Assembly (NCBI GenBank): GCA_017483805.1
Contig: JAFUUL010000124.1
Span: forward strand, 1-34,617
Direction of reading: 5' to 3'
Source: Prevotella sp.
GTDB taxonomy: Bacteria; Bacteroidota; Bacteroidia; Bacteroidales; Bacteroidaceae
Length of the DNA: 34,617 nt
Each line of letters opens with the position of its first letter. The first letter of the stretch is position 1. The translations under genes were made by a program, and so were the position numbers. This document shows positions 1 to 7,163 of this stretch, piece after piece. Under the pieces are notes generated by a model, which was not told the origin of the DNA, searched no databases, and saw only the letters and a program-made list of their open reading frames with translations.

Positions 1-284
1 CCACTATCCTGCACGCTGTTGTGAAGGGTGAGGTGACTGTTGAGGGCATCAACGCTGCCATGAAGGCTGCTGCCAACGAGTCGTTCGGCTACACCGAGGA
101 GAAACTCGTTTCGAGCGACATCATCGGTATGAAGTTCGGTTCGCTGTTCGACGCTAACCAGACCATGGTCAGCAAGATTGGCGACGGCAACTCTCTCGTT
201 CAGGTTGTTGCTTGGTACGACAATGAGAACTCTTACACCTCTCAGATGGTTCGCACCATCAAGTACCTCGCTGAGTTGAAATAA
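1..284 (+). CDS. gap: Glyceraldehyde-3-phosphate dehydrogenase, C-terminal end (5' part outside window)
   Basis: This is the 3' end of a gene that enters from outside the window; the frame is open from base 3 to the TAA at 282-284. The encoded tail carries the GAPDH C-terminal signature [19 protein letters not shown], which belongs to the catalytic domain that packs around the NAD and active site of this glycolytic enzyme. The enzyme oxidises glyceraldehyde-3-phosphate to 1,3-bisphosphoglycerate in the cytosol. The catalytic Cys and the NAD-binding domain lie upstream and cannot be checked. A strong terminator follows 22 nt after the stop, so the gene ends its transcription unit. Family assignment is secure; which gap paralogue it is cannot be told. 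Confidence 0.95.
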   Translation, partial: TILHAVVKGEVTVEGINAAMKAAANESFGYTEEKLVSSDIIGMKFGSLFDANQTMVSKIGDGNSLVQVVAWYDNENSYTSQMVRTIKYLAELK

Positions 285-305
285 TCTCCGTTAAGGTAAA
301 ATAAT

Positions 306-336
306 AGCCGTCCGATTTTGTCGGACGGCTTTTTTT
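306..336 (+). terminator. Intrinsic terminator of gap
   Basis: A perfect 10-bp stem (306-315 with 321-330), a 5-nt loop (TTTTG, 316-320) and six T residues (331-336). The loop also supplies the -33 element of the miaA promoter, so the two signals overlap. Confidence 0.9.
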
Positions 337-347
337 GTGTACCTTTG
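317..347 (+). promoter_or_regulatory. Bacteroidetes-type promoter of miaA
   Basis: TTTG at 317-320, a 19-nt spacer, then TACCTTTG at 340-347. This matches the Bacteroidetes housekeeping consensus. The -33 box lies in the loop of the gap terminator and the spacer contains its 3' arm and T-run. Only 8 nt separate the -7 box from the miaA ATG, so the transcript would have almost no leader. Confidence 0.8.
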
Positions 348-355
348 CCCCTGTT

Positions 356-1291
356 ATGCAGAAGATGATTACCATACTCGGCCCAACTGCCAGCGGCAAA
401 ACCCCGCTGGCCGTGGCCGTTGCTGCCCGTATCGGCGGCGAGATTATCTCAGCCGACTCCCGTCAGGTCTACCGTCGCATGGACATCGGCACGGGCAAGG
501 ACCTCGGCGACTACTGTTGCGTGGTCGACGGTACTACCGTCGACATCCCCCGTCACCTCATCGACATCTGCGAGCCGGGCACGAAGTACAACCTGTTTCA
601 GTATCAGCAGGACTTTTTTGAGGTCTATAATAATATAATAGGTAGAGGCAAGACGCCCATACTCTGCGGTGGCACGGGCCTCTACATCGAGGCTGTGCTG
701 AAGGGCTATAAACTGTCGCCTGTACCCCAGAACCAGTCCCTGCGTGACAGGCTGGAAGGCAAATCACTGGATGAACTGACGCAGATGCTCGTCGGACTGA
801 AGGCGCAGAACGGCTCGGCAATGCACAACACCACCGATGTGGACTCTGTGCAGCGGGCCATCAGGGCCATAGAGATCGAGACCTACAACAAGGAGCATCC
901 TATGCCCCTGCGCGAACTGCCGCCAGTGGATTCACTCATCATTGGCGTCAGCATCGACCGCGACCTGCGCCGCGAGAAGATCACCCGCCGCCTCCAGGCC
1001 AGGCTCGACGAGGGAATGATTGATGAGGTGCGGGGCCTGCTGGCCGAGGGCATCCCAGCCGAAGACCTGATTTACTATGGTCTGGAGTATAAATACCTGA
1101 CGGAATATGTCATCGGTCGGCTCTCCTACGACGAGATGTTCCGCCAACTAGAGATAGCCATCCATCAGTTTGCCAAGCGTCAGATGACGTGGTTCCGCGG
1201 CATGGAGCGTCGCGGCTTCACCATCCACTGGATTGATGCCTCGCTGCCGATGGAAGAAAAGGTGGCAGAAATAGTGAATTTGTCGAGTTAG
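356..1291 (+). CDS. miaA: tRNA dimethylallyltransferase MiaA
   Basis: The enzyme transfers a dimethylallyl group from DMAPP to N6 of adenosine 37 in tRNAs that read codons starting with U. The P-loop GPTASGKT lies at the N-terminus, followed by the substrate motif SADSRQVYRRMDIGTGKD and, later, the conserved Q-RAIRAIE segment and the C-terminal FAKRQMTWFR motif. The length of about 311 residues fits the family. The frame is open further upstream to a TTG at 335, but that would place the start inside the -7 promoter box. ATG 356 is chosen; ATG 365 (MITILGPTASGK) is equally possible. It stands alone between the gap terminator and the nhaD promoter. Confidence 0.93.
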   Translation: MQKMITILGPTASGKTPLAVAVAARIGGEIISADSRQVYRRMDIGTGKDLGDYCCVVDGTTVDIPRHLIDICEPGTKYNLFQYQQDFFEVYNNIIGRGKTPILCGGTGLYIEAVLKGYKLSPVPQNQSLRDRLEGKSLDELTQMLVGLKAQNGSAMHNTTDVDSVQRAIRAIEIETYNKEHPMPLRELPPVDSLIIGVSIDRDLRREKITRRLQARLDEGMIDEVRGLLAEGIPAEDLIYYGLEYKYLTEYVIGRLSYDEMFRQLEIAIHQFAKRQMTWFRGMERRGFTIHWIDASLPMEEKVAEIVNLSS

Positions 1292-1312
1292 CACAAAAAA
1301 TATGGCATTTCC

Positions 1313-1345
1313 TTTCGTCGGTGTGAAATAAAATGTGTAACTTTG
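1313..1345 (+). promoter_or_regulatory. Probable promoter of nhaD
   Basis: TAACTTTG at 1338-1345 is a perfect -7 box. The best -33 candidate is TTTC at 1313-1316, 21 nt upstream, which is a weak match. The leader to the ATG at 1391 is about 40 nt and A-rich. Confidence 0.6.
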
Positions 1346-1390
1346 CAGGGCAAAAGCAATTACAATCTAACTTAAAAACAAAAAAGCAAT

Positions 1391-2746
1391 ATGACATTAA
1401 CCGTATGGATTGTCGCAGTCTTTGTGCTTGGCTATTTCTTCATCGCCATCGAGAGTGTGACAAAAGTGAACAAGGCAGCCATTGCCTTGCTGATGTTCGT
1501 GGCCACATGGACGCTGTTCATGATTTCGCCCGAACTGTATCTGCCGGAGGCCATCGGCGACCTGAAGGCCTCGGTGGTGAGTACTGCCATTGAGCATCAT
1601 CTGGGCTCTACGGCCACCACGCTGTTCTTCCTGCTGGGCGCGATGACTATTGTGGAACTGGTGGACCAGAACGGCGGCTTCAACTTCGTGAGGGATGTGA
1701 TGCAGACCAAGTCGAAGCGGTCGCTGCTGTGGCGCATTGCCTTTATGACGTTCATCCTGAGTGCCATCCTGGACAACCTGACCACTTCGATTGTGATGAT
1801 CATGATTCTGCGCAAACTGGTGGCAGAGCGGAAAGACCGCATCATCTATGCCTCGCTGGTGATTATCGCGGCCAACAGCGGCGGTGCCTTTTCGCCTATC
1901 GGCGACGTGACCACCATCATGCTGTGGAACAAGGGCGTCATCACGGCTGCCGGCGTCATCATGGAGATTTTTATTCCTTCGCTGGTGTCGATGCTCATTC
2001 CTGCCTATATCCTGTCGCTTTCGCTGAAGGGCAACCTGGAGCCGGTGCAGGACTCGAACGTGCTGGAAGAGGCTGACGGCCTGTCGGCCCTGCAGCGCAA
2101 GGCCATTTTCTTCCTGGGCGTGGGCGGCCTGATCTTCGTGCCCATCTTCAAGACCATCACCCATCTGCCGCCGTTTGTGGGCATCCTGCTGGTGCTGGGC
2201 GTGCTGTGGACGGTGACGGAGGTCTTTTACATCCGTATCCACCAGGAGAGCGAGGATACGGCCAACAACACCAACACGCAGAAGCGCGTGTCGAAGATGC
2301 TGTCGCGCATCGACATGGACACCATCCTCTTCTTCCTGGGCATCCTGATGGCCGTGGGCTGTCTGGAGACCATCGGCGTGCTGACGCAACTGGGTACCAG
2401 CCTGAACGAGACCTTCGACGGCAATTACTATCTCGTCACGGGCATCATCGGCGTGCTCTCGTCGATTGTTGACAACGTGCCTCTGGTGGCCGGCTGTATG
2501 GGTATGTATCCCGTGTCGACGATTGCAGGCGACGCGATGGCCGTGGATGGCATCTTCTGGCAACTGCTGGCCTACTGTGCTGGTGTGGGTGGCTCGATGC
2601 TGATCATCGGCTCGGCTGCCGGCGTGGTGGTGATGGGCTTGGAGAAGATTACTTTCGGCTGGTATTTGAAGAAGATTTCGTGGATTGCCTTCGTGGGCTA
2701 TGTGGCCGGCATCGGCTGCTACTACGTGGAGAAATTGTTCTTCTAA
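1391..2746 (+). CDS. nhaD: Na+/H+ antiporter, NhaD family
   Basis: A polytopic inner-membrane protein of 451 residues with roughly a dozen hydrophobic segments, matching the NhaD group of the ion-transporter superfamily, which exchanges external protons for cytosolic Na+ or Li+. Family-typical stretches include AILDNLTTSIVMIMILRKL in the first half and SSIVDNVPLVAGCMGMYP in the second; these two related DN(L/V)-containing repeats form the inverted-repeat transport core. A short polar loop around residue 290 (ESEDTANNTN) separates the halves. It has its own promoter and ends at a hairpin shared with the convergent araC gene. Ion specificity is inferred from the family only. Confidence 0.9.
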   Translation: MTLTVWIVAVFVLGYFFIAIESVTKVNKAAIALLMFVATWTLFMISPELYLPEAIGDLKASVVSTAIEHHLGSTATTLFFLLGAMTIVELVDQNGGFNFVRDVMQTKSKRSLLWRIAFMTFILSAILDNLTTSIVMIMILRKLVAERKDRIIYASLVIIAANSGGAFSPIGDVTTIMLWNKGVITAAGVIMEIFIPSLVSMLIPAYILSLSLKGNLEPVQDSNVLEEADGLSALQRKAIFFLGVGGLIFVPIFKTITHLPPFVGILLVLGVLWTVTEVFYIRIHQESEDTANNTNTQKRVSKMLSRIDMDTILFFLGILMAVGCLETIGVLTQLGTSLNETFDGNYYLVTGIIGVLSSIVDNVPLVAGCMGMYPVSTIAGDAMAVDGIFWQLLAYCAGVGGSMLIIGSAAGVVVMGLEKITFGWYLKKISWIAFVGYVAGIGCYYVEKLFF

Positions 2747-2762
2747 ACCTTATTTCTATTCG

Positions 2763-2806
2763 CACAAGACAGGCGACATCGGAACAACGGTGTCGCCTGT
2801 CTTGTG
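2763..2806. terminator. Bidirectional hairpin between nhaD and the convergent araC gene
   Basis: A 16-bp perfect stem (2763-2778 with 2791-2806), extendable by two pairs, with an 8-nt loop. It sits between two convergent stop codons, directly touching the araC stop. There is no good T-run on either side, so termination efficiency is uncertain. Confidence 0.75.
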
Positions 2807-2807
2807 T

Positions 2808-3680
2808 CTACTGGTTACGCAGGTCACTGGGCTTGCGGCCTGTCTTCGACTTGAACTTGGCCGAAAAGTAGTCGGGGGAGTCGAAGTTGAGGCGGTAGGC
2901 TATCTCCTTGATGCTCATATCGGTGGTGGTGAGCATCTCCTTGGCTCGCTGTAGTTTCAGGTCCTGCTGATAGATGGCGGGGGAGAGACCTGTGTGCTCC
3001 TTGAAGAGTTTGCGGAAGTTGCTATAACTGACACCCAGTTCTTCGGCCACCTGTTGGATGGTGAGGGCGCTCTCCAGCGATTCACGGATGCGTAGACGGG
3101 CCCGGTTGATCATGTCTACATGGGTCTGGTTGCGACTCTTCAGTTCGATGTTGCGCTCCAGCGAGTACATCATGCCGATGAGGTGGTTGACGATGCCTGC
3201 CATCATCTGCTGTGAGTAGGCTGCCTCTTCCTGTGCAGCGGTAAAGGCCTGCCGATAGAGACTGACGATGTCGGCCGAATAGCCCACGTGATAGATGGGC
3301 TTGGTTGGCGACAGGAAGTTGGCCCTCACGCGGTCGTCCATGTTCACGCCCTTGAAGCCTATCCAGTATTTCTTCCAGCCGCGCGGCCCGGTGGGGTGGT
3401 AACTATGCCATTCGCCGGGGAAGAGCAGGAAGAAGTCGCCTTCGCGCAGCGTGGCCTCTGGCACGGTGCGGCTGTGGAAGATGCCTTCGCCCTCAATGAT
3501 GTAGAGCAACTGGTATTCGGGCAACACGCGACCTTTCTCCAGGTCGAAGTAATAGCCGTCGGCATGCCCACGGGTGGGGTAGGGGTCGTTGGGACCAATC
3601 TCCTCGTAGCCGATGGTGGTCACGGTGAGTCCCCATAGCGCATCGCGCTCGCTGGCAAGCATATATTTACACGTCTGCAT
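2808..3680 (-). CDS. AraC-family transcriptional regulator
   Basis: A 290-residue regulator. Residues about 20-150 look like the cupin-type sensing domain of AraC proteins (LLYIIEGEGIFHS, then EGDFFLLFPGEWHSY). The last 100 residues hold two helix-turn-helix motifs: TIQQVAEELGVSYSNFRKLFK and MSIKEIAYRLNFDSPDYFSAKFK, followed by the usual KTGRKPSDLR ending. It has no receiver domain, so it is not a classical response regulator. It is the last gene of an operon with two sensor kinases, 17 nt behind kinase A. The ligand and targets cannot be read from the sequence; the cupin suggests a sugar or other small molecule. Confidence 0.88.
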   Translation of the reverse strand: MQTCKYMLASERDALWGLTVTTIGYEEIGPNDPYPTRGHADGYYFDLEKGRVLPEYQLLYIIEGEGIFHSRTVPEATLREGDFFLLFPGEWHSYHPTGPRGWKKYWIGFKGVNMDDRVRANFLSPTKPIYHVGYSADIVSLYRQAFTAAQEEAAYSQQMMAGIVNHLIGMMYSLERNIELKSRNQTHVDMINRARLRIRESLESALTIQQVAEELGVSYSNFRKLFKEHTGLSPAIYQQDLKLQRAKEMLTTTDMSIKEIAYRLNFDSPDYFSAKFKSKTGRKPSDLRNQ

Positions 3681-3682
3681 AG

Positions 3683-3710
3683 TTTAGGGTTTACTGTTTA
3701 GGGTTTTCGC
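3683..3710. repeat. Heptamer tandem repeat at the kinase/araC junction
   Basis: Four 7-nt units on the + strand, starting at 3683, 3690, 3697 and 3704: TTTAGGG, TTTACTG, TTTAGGG, TTTTCGC. The repeat fills the 17-nt gap between the genes and supplies the stop codon and last codons of kinase A. Confidence 0.8.
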
Positions 3711-5362
3711 TCGCAGGGCACCCATATCCAGAACGTAGAGCCGTGGCCGATGCCTTCGCTGATGACGCCTATCTGGCCGTCGCAGCGTTCGGCGATGCTC
3801 TGGCAGATGCTGAGGCCGAGGCCCGTGCCCTGCACGAAGTCGTTCAGTTTGACGAAGCGCTCGAAGACGCTCGCCTGCTTGTCTTTCGGGATGCCGGCTC
3901 CCGTGTCCTCGCAGTACATATAGATGCCGTTGCGCCGCTTTGTGTTGGGATCTTTCTGGTAGCGGTAGCCAATCTTGATGTGGCCTTTGCGGGTGTATTT
4001 GACGGCGTTGGTCACGAAGTTGGTGATGACCTGCTGCATGCGCCCCTTGTCGATGATGGTCCGGAACGTGTCGTAGGGATGTTCGGCTATGAACTCCACG
4101 TTGGGGTCTTCCACGCGCTGGGCCAGCGTCTCGCAGGTGTCTCGGAAAGCCTGTGCAAAGTCTACCTCCTCCGGCGAGATGCCCTGCGGCGATTGGTTGA
4201 TGTTCGACGCCTCCAGGATGTCGTTGATCAGTCGGAGCAGCATATCGCAGTTGTTGCGTATGATGCGGATGAACTCCTTGCGGTCTTCCGGGGCATCGAC
4301 GGTCTGTATCAGGTCGCTGAATCCCACGATGGCGTTCAGCGGCGTGCGTATCTCGTGGGTCATGTTGGCCAGGAAGGTGCTCTTCTTCTTGCCAGAGTCT
4401 TCGGCGGTCTGGGTCTCCTGCTTGAGCCGCTCCTGCACCTCCATCAGGTGGGTGATGTCGCGCAGCACGCCGAAGTGGCCGGTGAAGCGGCCCTGCTCGT
4501 CGTGTATGGGCATGCCGCTGATCATGTACCAGCCCGGCTGCTTGTTGATGGCTGTGTATCTGAAGCGGTGCACCATGTAGACGTTATGGTAGTGGTCCTC
4601 GTAGTGATCCATAAACTGGCGGGCGGCCTCCTGCTCGTCGTCCCAGAGGGTGTCGATGTAGGTGTCGAAGGAGATGGTGTGTTCGGTGTCGCTCAGTTTA
4701 GTGGAGAAACTGATGGTTCGGTTCTCCAGGTTGCTGGTCCACACGTACATCTTGCAGTTGGTGAGCAGGTAGTGCAGTTCCTCCTCGTATCGGTATATCT
4801 GCTTGTTGGTCTTGGCTATCTCCTTGTCGTGGCGCCGCTGGTGCAGATACATCTCGCGCTCCTGGGTGATGTCGCGGGCCGAGAAGGCATAGTAGGCCAG
4901 TTGGCCGTTCTCGTCCCTGATGCTCCTGATCTTGTATTCGATGTATTTGTCCAGTCCGGCCTCGGCATAGGCCATCTTCTGGCAGACGTAGAACACGTCG
5001 TTGTTCACGGGGTCGAAGTCGGTGTCGAAGCCCGGCAGGTGGAAGAAACAGGTGTTTCGGAAGAACTTCTCTCCCTGCTCGTCGAACCCGCACAGTTCGC
5101 GCATCTTCTGGTTCAGGTCTATCAGCATGCCGTTGGTGTCGTAGAACGACATGGCCACGAGCGACGTGTTGAATATCTGCTGGTAGCGCTGGCGGTTGTC
5201 CTCCAGTTCCTCCGTCTCCATGTCCAGGTTCGTCGGTCTCTCCTTGGCGTCGATGGCCTTCTGCTGCCGGCGGTTAAGCCACACCAGCGTGCCCGTCACG
5301 GCGAGCAGGACGAGCGTGACGATGATGGCGATGGTTGTTATGAGCGATATGGTGATTGTCAT
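3698..5362 (-). CDS. PAS sensor histidine kinase (kinase A)
   Basis: A 554-residue membrane-anchored kinase. One transmembrane helix lies at residues 5-29, then a short linker and a PAS domain (about 55-170; YQQIFNTSLVAMSFYDTNG), a second PAS-like region (about 200-310, ending GHFGVLRDIT), and the HisKA domain with NMTHEIRTPLNAIVGFSDL, where H336 is the phospho-acceptor. The ATP-binding domain has an N box (NFVTNAVKYT), G1 (CEDTGAGIP), F (FERFVKLNDF) and G2 (GTGLGLSIC). All catalytic boxes are intact. Its start overlaps the end of kinase B by 4 nt (ATGA), which implies translational coupling. No response regulator with a receiver domain is adjacent. The signal sensed is unknown. Confidence 0.92.
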   Translation of the reverse strand: MTITISLITTIAIIVTLVLLAVTGTLVWLNRRQQKAIDAKERPTNLDMETEELEDNRQRYQQIFNTSLVAMSFYDTNGMLIDLNQKMRELCGFDEQGEKFFRNTCFFHLPGFDTDFDPVNNDVFYVCQKMAYAEAGLDKYIEYKIRSIRDENGQLAYYAFSARDITQEREMYLHQRRHDKEIAKTNKQIYRYEEELHYLLTNCKMYVWTSNLENRTISFSTKLSDTEHTISFDTYIDTLWDDEQEAARQFMDHYEDHYHNVYMVHRFRYTAINKQPGWYMISGMPIHDEQGRFTGHFGVLRDITHLMEVQERLKQETQTAEDSGKKKSTFLANMTHEIRTPLNAIVGFSDLIQTVDAPEDRKEFIRIIRNNCDMLLRLINDILEASNINQSPQGISPEEVDFAQAFRDTCETLAQRVEDPNVEFIAEHPYDTFRTIIDKGRMQQVITNFVTNAVKYTRKGHIKIGYRYQKDPNTKRRNGIYMYCEDTGAGIPKDKQASVFERFVKLNDFVQGTGLGLSICQSIAERCDGQIGVISEGIGHGSTFWIWVPCERKP

Positions 5363-6975
5363 AGGGCCTTCTTTCTGTCTATTTCTATTGACTTACAGGG
5401 GATGGTGATCCAGACGGTGGTGCCGCGGCCGGGCTTCGAGTTGATCTTGATGGTGCCGCCCATCTTCTCCGTCAGCGACTTGCAGATGGGCAGTCCGAGA
5501 CCGGTGCCGCCCTCGCTGCCCGACGTGAACCGCTCGAACAGGTGTTTCTGGTCTTCTTCGCTGATGCCCGATCCCGTGTCTTCCACCGTCACCACCAGTT
5601 TGTCGTTCACGTAGTCATAGCGGGCCACCACGCTGCCTTCCTTTGTGTACTGGGCGGCGTTGGCCGTTATCTGGCCGACAATCTGGCCCAGGTGGGTCGA
5701 GTCGAGCACGACGACCATGTGGTGGTAGTTGTTCTCCACCGTATACTCCACGCCCTCTTTCTTGTGCTGCAGCCATCCGTTCTCGCAGAAACTGCCGAAG
5801 AGGCCGGCAATGTCGGCGGCCTGTGCCTTGAACTCAATCATGTCGGCATCGAGGCGCGACAGGAACAGGATGTCGTTGATCAGGTGGAGCAGGTGGGTGG
5901 AGTTCTGCTTGATCTGGTCGATAAACAGGTTGTCCTCCTCAGGATCCTCGCTGTGCTCCAGCAGTTCAGAGAAGCCCACCACGGAGGTGAGCGGGGTGCG
6001 GATCTCGTAACTCATGTTGCGCAGGAACACATTCTTCACGTGCTCCACTTCCTGCGCCTTCTTGCTCTCCTTGGCCAGTTGCTGCTCCTTCGACACGATC
6101 TCGCTCTCGTCGCGGCAGAGGCCGAAGTAACTCTCCACCTGTCCGTTCTCGTTGAACAGGGGGTGAAACTGCAGGTGGATATACAAGTCCAGTGCATCCT
6201 TCTGGCGCAGCAGGGTGCGCAGGTGTACGTCGATGGGTCTCTTCGACAGGTTGTCCATGTTGTTCAGGGCCCGCATGGCCTTGCGCTTCGAGGGATCGTC
6301 GATCAGGGTCATGCAGCGCGACTGGGTCAGCGTGAGCATCACGACGCCGCTCTCCTTGAAGATGGACAGGGTGTGACGCTGCGGCGAATAGTTGGCCAGC
6401 CTGACGCCGCCCACTTGCAGCACGTAGTTGATGTTGTTGATATAGGCGCGGATATTGTCGTTGGCCTTGCTCAGTTCGTCGCCGCTGGCGGTGAGTTGAT
6501 GGGCAAAGTGTACCTCTTCCGATATATCGCGGCCCGTGCGGAAGAAGCCGATCAACTGGTGCTCCTTGTTGCGGATGGGCACCACCTGCTGTTCGTAGTA
6601 TATGCCGTCGGGGGTATTGGGCAGGCGGGTGGAGTAGAGGTACTCGAAGTCGTCCCAGTTTTCGCCGCCCAGCACGTCGTTGATAGTGTAGTCGCCATTG
6701 GTCAACTCGTCCCTGGACTTCTGGAAGGTGTCGCACGCCTTCTGGTTCAGATTGGTCAGCACGCCTTCCGCATCGTAGTACATCATATCTGACAAGGCCG
6801 TATTGAAGATCGTCTTGTAGCGCAGCAGCATGTCTTTCTCCTGCTGCCGGAAGTCCTTGACGCGCTTCTCCTCCAGCATCTTGGCTATCCGTCTTCGTCT
6901 CAGATAACTCATGGCCAGATAGGTCGAGGTGGCTATCAATGCTATGTTGATAATGGCTAGTACTACTATAATCAT
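5359..6975 (-). CDS. PAS sensor kinase homologue with Tyr in place of the H-box His (kinase B)
   Basis: A paralogue of kinase A with the same layout: transmembrane helix (residues 2-22), PAS domain (YKTIFNTALSDMMYYDAEG), second PAS-like region, HisKA-like helix, and ATPase domain with G1 (VEDTGSGIS), F (FERFTSGS) and G2 (GTGLGLPIC). The H box reads NMSYEIRTPLTSVVGFSEL: the expected His is Tyr323, codon TAC at 6009-6007, a single transition away from CAC. The N-box region is QITANAAQYT. It may bind ATP but cannot autophosphorylate on the usual His. The reading frame extends upstream to 7053, but a promoter at 7011-6980 makes ATG 6975 the likely start. It is first in the operon with kinase A and araC. 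Confidence 0.9.
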   Translation of the reverse strand: MIIVVLAIINIALIATSTYLAMSYLRRRRIAKMLEEKRVKDFRQQEKDMLLRYKTIFNTALSDMMYYDAEGVLTNLNQKACDTFQKSRDELTNGDYTINDVLGGENWDDFEYLYSTRLPNTPDGIYYEQQVVPIRNKEHQLIGFFRTGRDISEEVHFAHQLTASGDELSKANDNIRAYINNINYVLQVGGVRLANYSPQRHTLSIFKESGVVMLTLTQSRCMTLIDDPSKRKAMRALNNMDNLSKRPIDVHLRTLLRQKDALDLYIHLQFHPLFNENGQVESYFGLCRDESEIVSKEQQLAKESKKAQEVEHVKNVFLRNMSYEIRTPLTSVVGFSELLEHSEDPEEDNLFIDQIKQNSTHLLHLINDILFLSRLDADMIEFKAQAADIAGLFGSFCENGWLQHKKEGVEYTVENNYHHMVVVLDSTHLGQIVGQITANAAQYTKEGSVVARYDYVNDKLVVTVEDTGSGISEEDQKHLFERFTSGSEGGTGLGLPICKSLTEKMGGTIKINSKPGRGTTVWITIPCKSIEIDRKKAL

Positions 6976-6979
6976 GGTG

Positions 6980-7011
6980 CAAAGATACGAAAAATATTTA
7001 ATCTTGACAAC
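6980..7011 (-). promoter_or_regulatory. Promoter of the kinase B - kinase A - araC operon
   Basis: On the minus strand, CGTTG with TTG at 7010-7008, a 20-nt spacer, and TATCTTTG at 6987-6980. The ATG of kinase B begins only 4 nt after the -7 box, so the mRNA should be leaderless or nearly so. Confidence 0.8.
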
Positions 7012-7062
7012 GAAAACGCAATTAATTCTTCGCACAAGAGCGTAATTCGTCAATTAGTAGTG

Positions 7063-7100
7063 AAAAAACTGGAAGTTTCCACGGAGGAAACTCCCAGTTT
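7063..7100 (-). terminator. Intrinsic terminator after cysK, built from the 22-nt repeat array
   Basis: On the minus strand a 15-position stem with one mismatch (7100-7086 with 7080-7066), a 5-nt loop, then six T residues (7068-7063). The stem is made of parts of two neighbouring repeat units, so the array probably ends metY-cysK transcription. Confidence 0.75.
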
Positions 7101-7162
7101 GCCGTATTTAAACTCTTAGTTTACCCGGAGGAAACTCCAGGTTTGGTTCGTCCAAACTCCTG
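7066..7162. repeat. Array of 22-nt palindromic units downstream of cysK
   Basis: Four consecutive 22-nt units begin at 7075, 7097, 7119 and 7141. Each is GTTT, nine variable bases, AAAC, then a 5-nt spacer starting with T (TCCCA, TCTTA, TCCAG, TCCTG). A decayed fifth unit leaves AAAC plus spacer at 7066-7074. The GTTT and AAAC arms are invariant across all four units while the inner nine bases vary; several inner segments are themselves near-palindromes. The array ends 2 nt before the cysK stop. A second array of the same design is at 20523-20610. Confidence 0.85.
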
Positions 7163-7163
7163 C

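Noticed and set aside
1397-2563. A 388-codon frame antisense to nhaD
   Set aside because: Composition is dominated by His, Gln, Arg and Asp, as expected from antisense reading of a hydrophobic gene; no start context or motif.
3683-3710. Telomere-like TTTAGGG repeat as a chromosome-end or integration signal
   Set aside because: Only two exact units; it falls into the wider class of heptamer repeats at gene junctions in this window.
3743-5614. A 623-codon open frame on the + strand antisense to the two kinase genes
   Set aside because: It is the mirror of real codon bias in the GC-rich kinase genes; its translation is a low-complexity mix of V, A, L, H and D with no domain, and both kinases on the other strand are full-length with ordered motifs.
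6976-7053. Longer N-terminus of kinase B
   Set aside because: It would start upstream of the promoter -33 box at 7010-7008; the membrane helix begins directly at ATG 6975.
7066-7162. CRISPR array
   Set aside because: Units are 22 nt with only eight invariant bases and no spacers of 25-40 nt; no cas genes in the window.
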